Assembly: GCA_024655885.1 (NCBI GenBank)
Contig: JANLFN010000006.1
Span: 159,079-223,078, forward strand
Direction: 5' to 3'
Length of the DNA stretch: 64,000 nucleotides
Source: Eubacteriales bacterium
Lineage (GTDB): Bacteria > Bacillota > Clostridia > Acetivibrionales > JANLFN01
Positions 53,533-61,833 of the stretch are shown here, piece after piece (the first letter of the stretch is position 1; every line of letters starts with the position of its first letter). Made by a program: the position numbers and the translations under genes. The notes beneath the pieces are model-generated. The model was not told the DNA's origin, searched no databases, and worked only from the letters and a program-made list of their open reading frames with translations.

Positions 53533-54816
53533 ATGAATGAAAAAATATTACACATTAACAGCGAAGAATTTGAAAATGTTGTTTTAAAAAGTGACATTCC
53601 TGTAATTGTAGATTTCTATTCAGAGGACTGTGCTCCCTGCGAAGTACTGGCACCTATTTATGAAAAAATGGCCGAAAAATATGGCGATCATATAAAGTTT
53701 GTAAAGATAATGAGGCAGGCAAACCGTGAGTTCGCAAAAAGCATCAATGTGTCCAGCAGCCCCACTGTGTTGTTTTATAAAGACGGTAAGGAAGTAGGCT
53801 CAAGGCTTAACGGCTTTATGAACAAACCACAAGTAAGAAAGGCTATTGAAGACATCCTGGGAGATGTTATCCCAAAGGAAGATATGAAGCGTGTCGATTG
53901 TGATGTCCTCATCCTCGGTGCAGGTGCGGCAGGCCTTTCAGCCGCCATTTATGCTGCAAGGGCAAAGATGAACACCGTAGTCATTGATGAAAGCGTACCG
54001 GGCGGCCAAACCGCATCCACCTACCATGTTTCCAACTATCCCGGTACTCCAGGCGTTGTAAGGGGCAAGGAAATTATACAGAACATGCGGGAGCAGGCAA
54101 AATCTTTCGGAGCAAGGATTGATGATTTAAAGGAAATTTCAGAAGTAAGATTTTCTGAGAAAATCAAATATGTGCGCACTGAAGATACCGAATATTTCGC
54201 CAAAGCTGTTATTATTGCATCAGGGGCACGGCCAAGAGCACTCCCTGCCGATGGTGCAGATGAATTCAAAGGCCGCGGCGTGCACTACTGTGCAACCTGT
54301 GACGGTTCCATGTACCAGGACCGGAAGATCGTCGTTGTCGGCGGTGGAAATTCTGCGGTTGAGGAAGCGGTTTTCCTGACTAAGTTTGCTTCCCATGTAA
54401 CCATCATCCATCAGTTTGACAACTTCCAGGCTTCCAAAACTGCACAGGAAGAGGCCTTCAGTAATCCTAAAATAGATATCATCTGGGATTCGGAGGTCAG
54501 GAAGGTCAATGGACAGGGACACGCACTCACAAGTGTTGTTATAGAAAACCTCAAAACAAAAGAGCTTTCGGAAGTGCCTACAGAAGGTGCATTTGTATAC
54601 ATTGGCACGGAGCCAATGTCAAAAATGTATACGAATCAGGTGGAAATTGACAAATGGGGTTATATCGTCGCATCCGAAGATACAAAAACCAATGTAGATG
54701 GTGTTTTTGCCGCAGGCGACATAAGGACAAAGCCCATACGTCAGGTGGTAACAGCAGCCTCCGATGGAGCTGTTGCCGGAATAATGGCAGAGCGGTACGT
54801 TGTAAATAGTAAATAA
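53533..54816 (+). CDS. Thioredoxin-thioredoxin reductase fusion
   Basis: 427 residues. The N-terminal thioredoxin domain (1-110) has the active site DCAPCE (CAPC) and cis-Pro in SSSPTVLFYKDG; the C-terminal thioredoxin-reductase domain (about 118-427) has ILGAGAAGLSAAIYAARAK, the redox CATCDGS and GVFAAGDIRTKPIRQ. Natural fusions with Trx at the N-terminus are less common than separate genes. It follows the radical SAM gene by 35 bp in the same operon and probably supplies reduced thiols for the peptide, the enzyme or arsenic substrates. Its 3' end is partly duplicated at 36.1 kb. Confidence 0.93.
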   Translation: MNEKILHINSEEFENVVLKSDIPVIVDFYSEDCAPCEVLAPIYEKMAEKYGDHIKFVKIMRQANREFAKSINVSSSPTVLFYKDGKEVGSRLNGFMNKPQVRKAIEDILGDVIPKEDMKRVDCDVLILGAGAAGLSAAIYAARAKMNTVVIDESVPGGQTASTYHVSNYPGTPGVVRGKEIIQNMREQAKSFGARIDDLKEISEVRFSEKIKYVRTEDTEYFAKAVIIASGARPRALPADGADEFKGRGVHYCATCDGSMYQDRKIVVVGGGNSAVEEAVFLTKFASHVTIIHQFDNFQASKTAQEEAFSNPKIDIIWDSEVRKVNGQGHALTSVVIENLKTKELSEVPTEGAFVYIGTEPMSKMYTNQVEIDKWGYIVASEDTKTNVDGVFAAGDIRTKPIRQVVTAASDGAVAGIMAERYVVNSK

Positions 54817-54888
54817 ATTTGTTTATTCACCCTTTCTTATGGAGATATTATATTAATATTAGTACTGTATAAGAAAGGTGGATCTGCC

Positions 54889-55035
54889 ATGTTTACACTT
54901 TCCCTTAACGAAAAAGAAATTGAACTGTTGAAGAAATCCATAAACCACTGCCTGGACACCTGCAAAAAAGGCGGCCTGGAAAACGGTTGCAAGGATTGCG
55001 AAGCGCTTGAAGGTGTTTTGAAAAAGATGCCATAG
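54889..55035 (+). CDS. 48-aa Cys-containing small protein (copy 2)
   Basis: MFTLSLNEKEIELLKKSINH, then CLDTCKKGG and NGCKDCEALEGVLKK. It is nearly identical to the product at 36249-36395 and has the same upstream region, which contains ATTATATTAATATTAG. AAAGGTGG precedes the ATG. It follows the Trx-TrxR gene by 72 bp. Unknown function; the four cysteines and the neighbours suggest a thiol or metal role. Confidence 0.75.
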   Translation: MFTLSLNEKEIELLKKSINHCLDTCKKGGLENGCKDCEALEGVLKKMP

Positions 55036-55086
55036 TATTAATGAAAACAAACCCTGTACTTGAATAAATCAGGAAGGTGTATTTTT

Positions 55087-55295
55087 ATGAACACAATACC
55101 CAAAGAAGTAATCCAGGAAATAATCAAGGGTAATAACTTTCAAAATCCAGGAGAAGTCCTTACTTTTCTAAAGTATGTCTACTCGCGATATCCACGACCA
55201 GGTCAAAGGCCTGTATGGCGTAGAGGTTTCTGCGGAAATGGTCAGCAAGATCACAGAGCATATCGTTCCAGAAATCAAGGAATGGCAGAACTGTC
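55087..55295 (+). pseudogene. IS256-family transposase remnant
   Basis: The N-terminus reads MNTIPKEVIQEIIKGNNFQN; after PGEVLTFLK an internal deletion joins, in another frame, MSTRDIHDQVKGLYGVEVSA then SKITEHIVPEIKEWQN. Both are typical IS256/Mutator blocks. It ends at a GTCCCCGTG repeat copy. Confidence 0.75.
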
Positions 55296-55310
55296 CCCGT
55301 GTTTCTAGAC
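55290..55310. repeat. Short ACTGTCCCCGTG repeat copy
   Basis: Complement of the GGGGACGGT family, at the end of IS256 debris. Confidence 0.4.
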
Positions 55311-55354
55311 AGCATACCCCTTAAAGCCTCGAAAACCGCTTCACTTTCACAAGA

Positions 55355-55612
55355 CTAAAAAAACACAGGTTTGGGTTGTGCACCTCCGCCTTTCCCCTTT
55401 CCTGAAGACGTTGATTGGATTGCCGCAGGTTCCACCACCTGGGCAGTCAAAAACACCTTCCCGTCTTCCATCCGATCTATTCCAAATGCCGAAACTATGT
55501 TGATTTCCGTCAGATCCCTGTTGTTCCAGCAACCAGTCAGGAGCAAAGGTAGCATGAATAAAACGGCAAGTATGGCAATTTTCACAGCATATTTATCTTT
55601 CCTGCATTTCAC
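55355..55612 (-). pseudogene. 5' part of a GerKC/GerAC germinant-receptor lipoprotein
   Basis: A GTG start behind GGAGGT gives a signal with LLLTGC lipobox, then WNNRDLTEINIVSAFGIDRM and GKVFLTAQVVEP, the GerAC N-terminus. It is truncated after about 85 codons against about 370-400 in full-length proteins. Confidence 0.8.
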
Positions 55613-55619
55613 CGCTTTA

Positions 55620-56098
55620 ACCGTACCTCCTGGCGTTTTATGCCTGCTGCACCTTTGGTATTCTCCTGCCGCAGTATCCTCGGCCGTGTCACCATCGCCC
55701 AGATAGGCACCACAACCAGGGAATCTTTTTGGCAATCCCCTGGATATAGCAGATGCAAATATCGGTTCTGGTCTGTTCCCCCAGCTGCAGCATTTTCAGC
55801 TTCAGTTTCGGGTTCTTGATCCTTTTGCGGAGGAGGGTGGTGTTTGGCAGTTTTGCATTTGTAACACCCTTTTATCAACGAAACCGTTGATATACGCCAT
55901 CAGCATCCTGATGGAACCGCCTTTCCCGCATACAATTTTCCGGTGCATAAAATCGCTGCATTCGGAAAAAACTTCGTTGAGCCTGGCTTTTACTGCATAA
56001 ATTGTTTGTGGTATTGGTTCATTTTTATCATTACGAATGTTATCGATGTCAGCATTTGGGTCCGCCATCCTGTTACGCTTCCTTGTTTTCCCGAACAT
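55620..56098 (-). pseudogene. GerKA/GerAA germinant-receptor remnant
   Basis: From MFGKTRKRNR the frame carries SDFMHRKIVCGKGGSIRMLM then AYINGFVDKRVLQ, typical of the GerA soluble N-domain. It then breaks, with a short RTDICICYIQGIAKK piece in another frame. Two large deletions removed the membrane domain; gerKB is absent. Confidence 0.7.
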
Positions 56099-56132
56099 AT
56101 CCTTATCGCCTGTTTTATGGTATAGCCAATAT

Positions 56133-56564
56133 CTAACTATTGCATACACGGATTATGTTTTCAGGCAGTATACAATGTGCAATACAATCTGCACGCAAAA
56201 AAATAAAAGCCCTGGCATCAGAGCTTCTATATTTCAACATTCTGTATATGGCAATTTCATCAATAATCCCGCTATAGCCCAGCACTAAATTGTCTTTTTC
56301 CTTTTTAGCCTTTGTAGATGCTAGGCTTGCAAGGTTTATCAGATTTATAATTGTTTTGTACATATTCCCTTTCCTCGGATTACGCCTTTTCCCTCCTGCA
56401 ATTCCTGCTGAAATGTCAATATGTATATCTCCATAGAATTCATGATGCTTTACCTTGTTTAACATATTTAGTGTTAATGCTTTGCAACTTTCCGCACATT
56501 CTTTAGTTAAATGTCCTGTACACGTCTCATTCCCCAAAAAGCATCCACTGTGGTGTAATCTTTC
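56133..56564 (-). pseudogene. Possible degenerate GGDEF-domain fragment
   Basis: The minus-strand frame contains VKHHEFYGDIHIDISAGIAG and LINLASLASTKAKKEKDN, reminiscent of the second half of a GGDEF domain (SIGIA strand, then the ALYRAKKEGRN helix). The preceding part is Cys/His-rich and not canonical. There is no ATG; a TTG at 56537 could start translation. Assignment is weak. Confidence 0.3.
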
Positions 56565-56707
56565 ATCTCCTTCTTCCGTTTGCTATAATGAGTATTTTAT
56601 CATATTTTGAATAATTTTTATATTTTAATTTGAAACATTTTCCTGTTCGATTTATTCACACTTGTCCGAAAAGTTTGCTTTTTTCTTTTTGCCGCCTTTA
56701 TTTTTCA

Positions 56708-56841
56708 GATATAGGAAAAGAAAAGATTCTAATCAAAGCAATAATACAACTGAAATTGAAGCATTGCTAACGAAATGCTCCAGAAAGGAACTGGAACTGT
56801 TAAAAAAACTTATTAAAACAGTCCTGCCATATACAAATTAG
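56708..56841 (+). pseudogene. 3' remnant of a small XRE-type regulator
   Basis: About 44 codons without a start, ending CSRKELELLKKLIKTVLPYT, which resembles the C-terminal helix of Clostridial XRE repressors. The rest of 56565-56969 shows no gene. Confidence 0.35.
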
Positions 56842-56969
56842 CTGCCAAATGGACCGTTTATTTACTTCTATTACTTTAGCGATTTTCCTATTATTTTATT
56901 TTTTGGTATATTGGTAGTTCTGATTTATTGCACACTTCATTGTCGCAGACTTTTTCTTTTTATTTATCT

Positions 56970-57686
56970 TTACCAATTTTGTACAGAAAGACACTTCCAG
57001 GGGGACGGTCTCCCAAGCAGATAGCCCTGGGCATAAGAAATACCCAATTGTTTTGCGGTATTTAAGTCTTTCTCTGTTTCTATTCCTTCTAAAATAATTA
57101 TTGAATAACCATCAAATAGTTTTGTTAAATGTTTGATTATTCGCTGTTTTAATGAGTTCTCTGCTAAACCCGCAGCATAGTAGCGATCCAGTTTAATATA
57201 ATCAGGGTTTAACTCTACCCAGTGCTGAAAAAAGGAATAGCCTGAACCCATATCATCTACCGCAATTTTTACACCACGCTTCCGCAGTTTGTTAATCACT
57301 GATTTTAATGTTTCCCAATCATTTACAGGCTCACTTTCTGATATTTCTATTACCAAAGGAGCGGGGGTAATAAAGTGTTCATCCCACCATGATAAAAACC
57401 ATTTCTCAAGTAGTGTTGACGGAAATACATTTAAGAATAGCGTATGGTTACAGACATAACTCACTGAATTTACCGCCTGAAATAGCAAATGGGAATCAAG
57501 ATATGCCCTCTTGCCCTCTTGTTCTGCCTGTTTAAATATATCCAGAGGAGAAAGTTCATTTAGAGATTTGTTGCGTACGAGAGCCTCATATCCAAGTATC
57601 TCTCCCGTTTCTATTTGACAGATAGGTTGATACAAATGTACAAAATTTGATGCATCAATCGTTTGTATTTGCCTTAAGAAATTCAC
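56970..57686 (-). CDS. EAL-domain c-di-GMP phosphodiesterase
   Basis: A 238-residue stand-alone EAL domain with ILGYEALVRNKS, TLFLNVFPSTL, EISESEPVND, AVDDMGSGYSFFQHW, DYIKLDR and IILEGIETEKDLNTAK, so all catalytic blocks (E, N, E, D-D, K, E) are present. It should linearise c-di-GMP to pGpG. It is 58 bp downstream of the FapA-like gene, same strand. Its central part was duplicated: a 54-bp copy lies in transposase debris at 61.63 kb. Confidence 0.9.
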   Translation of the reverse strand: MNFLRQIQTIDASNFVHLYQPICQIETGEILGYEALVRNKSLNELSPLDIFKQAEQEGKRAYLDSHLLFQAVNSVSYVCNHTLFLNVFPSTLLEKWFLSWWDEHFITPAPLVIEISESEPVNDWETLKSVINKLRKRGVKIAVDDMGSGYSFFQHWVELNPDYIKLDRYYAAGLAENSLKQRIIKHLTKLFDGYSIIILEGIETEKDLNTAKQLGISYAQGYLLGRPSPWKCLSVQNW

Positions 57687-57744
57687 TTTTCATTCACTCC
57701 CTCTACACTTACACTGAAAATTTTTACAATAACAATCTGAAATA

Positions 57745-59673
57745 TTATTTATTATCTCTATTAGCATAGAAATTGGAATCAATTACTTTAATATTATCGT
57801 TAATGTTTAAAACGGTATTGCTGTAGCAACAAACTGCATCTATTTTTCCATTCCTGTCTAAAACTTTACAGTATGTTGAAATACCGGAAGGTGCCCCAAC
57901 TATTCCCATTTTTATACACTTTCCCGCAATTAATAGGCCGCCACGCACAATGCTGGACGGCTTTTTAAACAATATAGCATTCTTGGCCATTAAATTGGTC
58001 TGGTAACACCCTCTGTTGGCAATTACTATATTACCGTTAGCCTGGATAAATGAATTTTGTCCATATTCAAAAATTATATCTGCCTCTTTTCCATACAATT
58101 CTTCTATTTTATTTATATAATCATTTATTTCCGTATAAAGTGTTTTTATTTGCCCTGAATCTTCTATGCACTTTGCATTGATACCAGTTAGTATCCTTTT
58201 TACGTCTTCTAAAATTCTAATGAGTTCGTTTGCCTCTTCATTATTGGATAATTTTATCAAATTTTGAATATATTTCATAAGGTTGTCTAATATGTCCTTT
58301 TTACTAATTACAACTTGAAGCAGTTCCTTTCTAATATCTGCGTTATTTTTTGACATTTCTGATAAATTTGCTACACTTCCACACTCTTTTACCACCTCAA
58401 GGATTTGCTTCAATTTAGGCATAACGCCTAAATAATTTAGCATACTTAAGCCAGCCGATACATTACTGTTTATAATATTCCCATGTACTCTGATATTGCC
58501 TTTTGCATGCACATTTGCATGATAGATGCTGCCGAAGACCGTAATATCCCCTCCAGCCGAAACCTTCAGATTTTCAGCTATATTCCCTTTGATTACGATG
58601 TCACCATCAAAGTGGACATTGCCAGTACCAACATCTACGTCATGGGATATAACCAAAGTAGGGATAACACTTATTACACCTTTTTTATACTCTGGCCTTC
58701 CAGGAGAAACGGCCACCACTTTTGTTTCGTTATCTAATAAGGCAGCTCCCTTTCCTGCTTTGAGTGGTATATCCTTTCCCTCCTTGGCTTTTAACACCTC
58801 GCCAGTTACAGTAAATCCATCCCTCCCTGGAACTGAAGGAGCAACCTTTAACGCAAGCACATCTCCAACATTTACAGTAGGAATAATCGTATGGGACATA
58901 AGGTCCACTTTTTTTTCAGTATCGAAATCAGGATTCCGATAACTTGTATTTTTGAAAAAAATTTTTATTTTACTATTTAAGCCGTTAATTGGACGCTTCC
59001 CTTCTGCTACAACAGCACTTCCTCCGTTATTTTTACTTATCAATTCATTTATTTTTTCTATATTTGTAAATTTAGTGTCAACATTTAATTTTTTCAGTTC
59101 CTCAAGACATTGGTCCAAAGAAGCGGCAGGTGGTTGAATTTCATGATAATCTGAACGAATAAATACAACATTACTGCGTTTTGCATCTTTGACAAAGTAT
59201 TTCTTACCAGGAATCTTGTTTATTTCCAGTATTGCCTGCATTTTATCTTTGGATAATCGGGCTGCAATTTTAGTAACAGGTTCAATAACTGTAGCTTTGA
59301 ATTCAATCCTGTCGCTGCTTGTTACAATAGTAGCACCAAAAACCTTTTTGCCGTTAATATACACATCTATTTGGGGATCTTCTACTAATATGGAGGCATA
59401 TCTACCCTCTTGCAAAGGATCAGCAACTTCTACCTTGCCAGAAATAATTTCAATGTAACCATCTTTATTCTGCTGTTCTGATAAATCTTCATTTCTATGA
59501 TTTATAAGTTCTATCTTATATTTCCCTGGTATTTTAATCATACCCCAGAATTTACTCTTCGGCGGTTTAATAGTATATACTTTCAATTGTTTCTTATCAC
59601 ATTTATAAACTTTTTCAGCCTCTAAAATAGCTTCCTTTACACTACTAGCACTGATTATCATTATACATTTCAC
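57745..59673 (-). CDS. FapA-family (DUF342) protein with Jag-N-like start
   Basis: 642 residues. The N-terminal 55 residues (ASSVKEAILEAEKVYKCDKK, then PPKSKFWGMIKIPGKYKIEL) resemble the Jag/KhpB N-domain. The middle and C-terminal part is DUF342/FapA with a right-handed beta-helix (VHFDGDIVIKGNIAENLKVS, ITVFGSIYHANVHAKGNIRV) and a helical insertion. FapA-like proteins are large cytosolic scaffolds, often near motility or second-messenger genes; exact function is not established. It is upstream of the EAL gene. Its promoter region adjoins the left recombination-like site at 59773. Confidence 0.85.
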   Translation of the reverse strand: MKCIMIISASSVKEAILEAEKVYKCDKKQLKVYTIKPPKSKFWGMIKIPGKYKIELINHRNEDLSEQQNKDGYIEIISGKVEVADPLQEGRYASILVEDPQIDVYINGKKVFGATIVTSSDRIEFKATVIEPVTKIAARLSKDKMQAILEINKIPGKKYFVKDAKRSNVVFIRSDYHEIQPPAASLDQCLEELKKLNVDTKFTNIEKINELISKNNGGSAVVAEGKRPINGLNSKIKIFFKNTSYRNPDFDTEKKVDLMSHTIIPTVNVGDVLALKVAPSVPGRDGFTVTGEVLKAKEGKDIPLKAGKGAALLDNETKVVAVSPGRPEYKKGVISVIPTLVISHDVDVGTGNVHFDGDIVIKGNIAENLKVSAGGDITVFGSIYHANVHAKGNIRVHGNIINSNVSAGLSMLNYLGVMPKLKQILEVVKECGSVANLSEMSKNNADIRKELLQVVISKKDILDNLMKYIQNLIKLSNNEEANELIRILEDVKRILTGINAKCIEDSGQIKTLYTEINDYINKIEELYGKEADIIFEYGQNSFIQANGNIVIANRGCYQTNLMAKNAILFKKPSSIVRGGLLIAGKCIKMGIVGAPSGISTYCKVLDRNGKIDAVCCYSNTVLNINDNIKVIDSNFYANRDNK

Positions 59674-59772
59674 CTAACTCTCTTTATTCGGGAGCTATTT
59701 ATGCCTAAATCGGTTTAATGCTAAAAAAGCTGTGTACCAGTTAGACTTTATTATAGTTATCTTATATTAATT

Positions 59773-59800
59773 ATGAAACAATTTAGCAATTTTGTTTCAT
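59773..59800. repeat. Left 28-bp inverted core-like site flanking the recombinase
   Basis: The site is an imperfect palindrome with 9-bp arms ATGAAACAA and TTGTTTCAT around a 10-bp centre TTTAGCAATT. Its reverse complement recurs at 60789-60816 with a single difference in the centre. Confidence 0.85.
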
Positions 59801-59873
59801 TGATAAATCCTTTCAATTCAGTAATTTACAAGGAATTTACTTCCATATTTGTTGTAATAGTTGTAATAAGTAT

Positions 59874-59902
59874 TTGAATTAACATGAAACTTTTTATATA
59901 CT
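59874..59902 (+). promoter_or_regulatory. Promoter of the recombinase gene
   Basis: TTGAAT (59874-59879), 17-bp spacer, TATACT (59897-59902), on the plus strand, about 140 bp before the start codon. The leader contains CAGGTAGAG/CTCTACTTG complementary arms and a GCAGCCGTAAGGCTG hairpin (about 59935-60024), so the 5' UTR is structured. Confidence 0.6.
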
Positions 59903-60044
59903 ATAAAAGAAAATAGATACATTATTCAGGTAGAGAGCAGGTAGTCTTCGATGAAATTGCAGAATGCTTTCACACAAAGTAACTCTACTTGAATGCAGAG
60001 TGAGCAGCCGTAAGGCTGTGATTACATAATTGGAGGGATAAACT

Positions 60045-60605
60045 ATGACAGTAGAACCAATAAGAAATAAAACTAAAATAAAACAAATGTACTACTATTT
60101 AAGCGGAAAAGATGCCAAATACGGTCTGCTTTTCAAGTTTGGTTTAAATACTGGATTAAGGATCAGTGATCTCTTACCTATTAAGGTAAAAGATATTTTT
60201 AATAACTCTGGTGAATATAGGGATTACCTTATATTAAATGAAAGGAAAACTGGAAAAGAGAAAAAAATAAAGCTAAACAACGCTCTTCGGAAGGCTATTA
60301 ATGAGTTTGTAAAAGTACAAAAACTCACATCGGAATCCTACCTGTTTTCCAGCCCAAAAGGGGATCATATAAGACGCATACAAGCCTATAGAGTATTAAA
60401 GGAAGCAGCAGATGTCTGTGGTATAGAAAATTTTGGCACTCACAGTTTGCGTAAAACCTGGGGATACTGGACATACAAAATGTCTAAATATAACATAGGG
60501 CTGATAATGGATACTTTTAACCACAGTTCTCAAAGTATTACTCTTCGGTATATTGGAGTTAACCAAGACCAGAAGGATGAACTTTATTCTCTTGTTCAAT
60601 TCTAA
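60045..60605 (+). CDS. Short tyrosine recombinase (FimB/Xer-like catalytic domain)
   Basis: 186 residues, catalytic domain only: Arg in GLNTGLRISDLLPIKV, HxxR in THSLRKTWGYW, a second His in TFNHSS and nucleophile Tyr in ITLRYIGV. The N-terminal arm/core-binding domain of integrases is absent or reduced, as in FimB/FimE-type invertases. GGAGGG precedes the ATG. The gene is bracketed by inverted 28-bp sites and by no other mobile-element genes. Confidence 0.9.
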   Translation: MTVEPIRNKTKIKQMYYYLSGKDAKYGLLFKFGLNTGLRISDLLPIKVKDIFNNSGEYRDYLILNERKTGKEKKIKLNNALRKAINEFVKVQKLTSESYLFSSPKGDHIRRIQAYRVLKEAADVCGIENFGTHSLRKTWGYWTYKMSKYNIGLIMDTFNHSSQSITLRYIGVNQDQKDELYSLVQF

Positions 60606-60626
60606 ATGGACCTATCATATTTAAAC

Positions 60627-60667
60627 AATAGAACTTATGCTATTATTTTAATTCCATAAGTTCTATT
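60627..60667 (+). terminator. Terminator after the recombinase gene
   Basis: AATAGAACTTATG (60627-60639) pairs perfectly with CATAAGTTCTATT (60655-60667). Confidence 0.8.
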
Positions 60668-60788
60668 GTAATAATTTACTCTAAACATTTACATTTGTGT
60701 GTAAGGTAATTTATAGTAAAAAAATGGTGAAATTTTATTTATATTGTAGAAAAATATAATATTATGTTGTATAATGACTTATAGGATG

Positions 60789-60816
60789 ATGAAACAAAAT
60801 TGCTATATTGTTTCAT
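60789..60816. repeat. Right 28-bp inverted core-like site flanking the recombinase
   Basis: Arms ATGAAACAA/TTGTTTCAT with centre AATTGCTATA; 27 of 28 bases match the left site when reverse-complemented. A TATAAT at 60770-60775 lies just inside. Confidence 0.85.
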
Positions 60817-61179
60817 GTATATGCAAGAAAACTCTCCCTTCTATAAAAATGATACGAATGCCTAATGCTAAAATATATTATTACCTGTTTTAGTGTTCTA
60901 ATTCCTTTATCTTTGCCTTAATCCCTTTAAACCCATTAGTTTGTCAGGTTATGTTGCTGTCTTCTTTAGACAGTCCTACAATTTTAACCGAAGTGGTAGT
61001 CTAAAACAGTGTCAACAATGGATTTAATTGAACCACCAAAGACAAACGGTTCAATCGGTTGCCTTTCTCATTTAAAATGTTTCCCTTTAAGATAAAACAC
61101 TTCAACTACCCCCTGCTAACTTAAATCAGCATAATTATATGCTTGCCATGATTGTATAAAAATACTCATTTATATCTGC
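60817..61179. other. Intergenic region without visible genes
   Basis: No coding signal, promoter or clear repeat was found on either strand between the right recombinase-site copy and the transposase remnant. Confidence 0.5.
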
Positions 61180-61665
61180 ATTAACAAGCTGGATGAGGGC
61201 TACAACTTAAAAATTCACAGCAGCTTACAGGGAATGAGCCCAATACAGGCATATTCAAAGGACCCTAAAAAGGTAAGGTTTGCAACCCCGGAAGAATGTG
61301 CTGATGTTTTCCTTTGGGAGGATACAAGAAAGGTAGATAACACAGGCTGCATAAAGCTTAATGGTTATGAGTATGAGGCTGGGATAGAATACATCGGGAA
61401 AAAGGTTGATGTCAGGTATGACCCCTTTGATATGAGCCTTGTAGAGATATGGTACAGTGGAGAGCGCAAGAAGAAGGTAGGTCCACTGAAGGTAGGAGAA
61501 TACTGCGGAAGGATACAAAAATCAAGCCAGACAGTAACAGCCACACACTCAAGGTTATCAAAGGTATATGAACAGGAGAGCGCAAAGAAGCAGAAGCAGC
61601 GAATAGGAGCCCTTTCCTTCAGAAGCATGAGCGGGGGTAACAAAATGTTCATCCCACCAGGATAA
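61180..61665 (+). pseudogene. C-terminal fragment of a Mu/IS481-like DDE transposase
   Basis: The frame runs through INKLDEGYNLKIHSSLQGMS, then PIQAYSKDPKKVRF and the beta-barrel Mu-transposase C domain (NTGCIKLNGYEYEAGIEYIG, KKVDVRYDPFDMSLVEIWY). The catalytic D, D and E residues upstream are missing. The last codons (GGNKMFIPPG) come from a 54-bp piece of an EAL gene. Confidence 0.8.
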
Positions 61666-61684
61666 AAACCATTTCTCAAGTAGA
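61631..61684. repeat. 54-bp duplicate of part of the EAL gene
   Basis: Matches 57361-57414 with three differences. It forms the end of the transposase remnant frame. Confidence 0.85.
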
Positions 61685-61833
61685 GTAGTCTGTTGTGTAC
61701 ACCATACTTTTTACGCTGGCGTGAACCCAGAGGTAATTCACCCTCCGTTTGGTACTACAGGAACAGGGTTCAAAGTTTAAGGTTTGAGGGGGAAGACGAA
61801 CCTTATTCCTTGAACCTTATTCCTTACCACTAA

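Noticed and set aside
56990..57020. GGGGACGGT match inside the EAL gene as another repeat copy
   Set aside because: It encodes the conserved C-terminal GRPSPW region of the EAL protein, so the match is probably chance.
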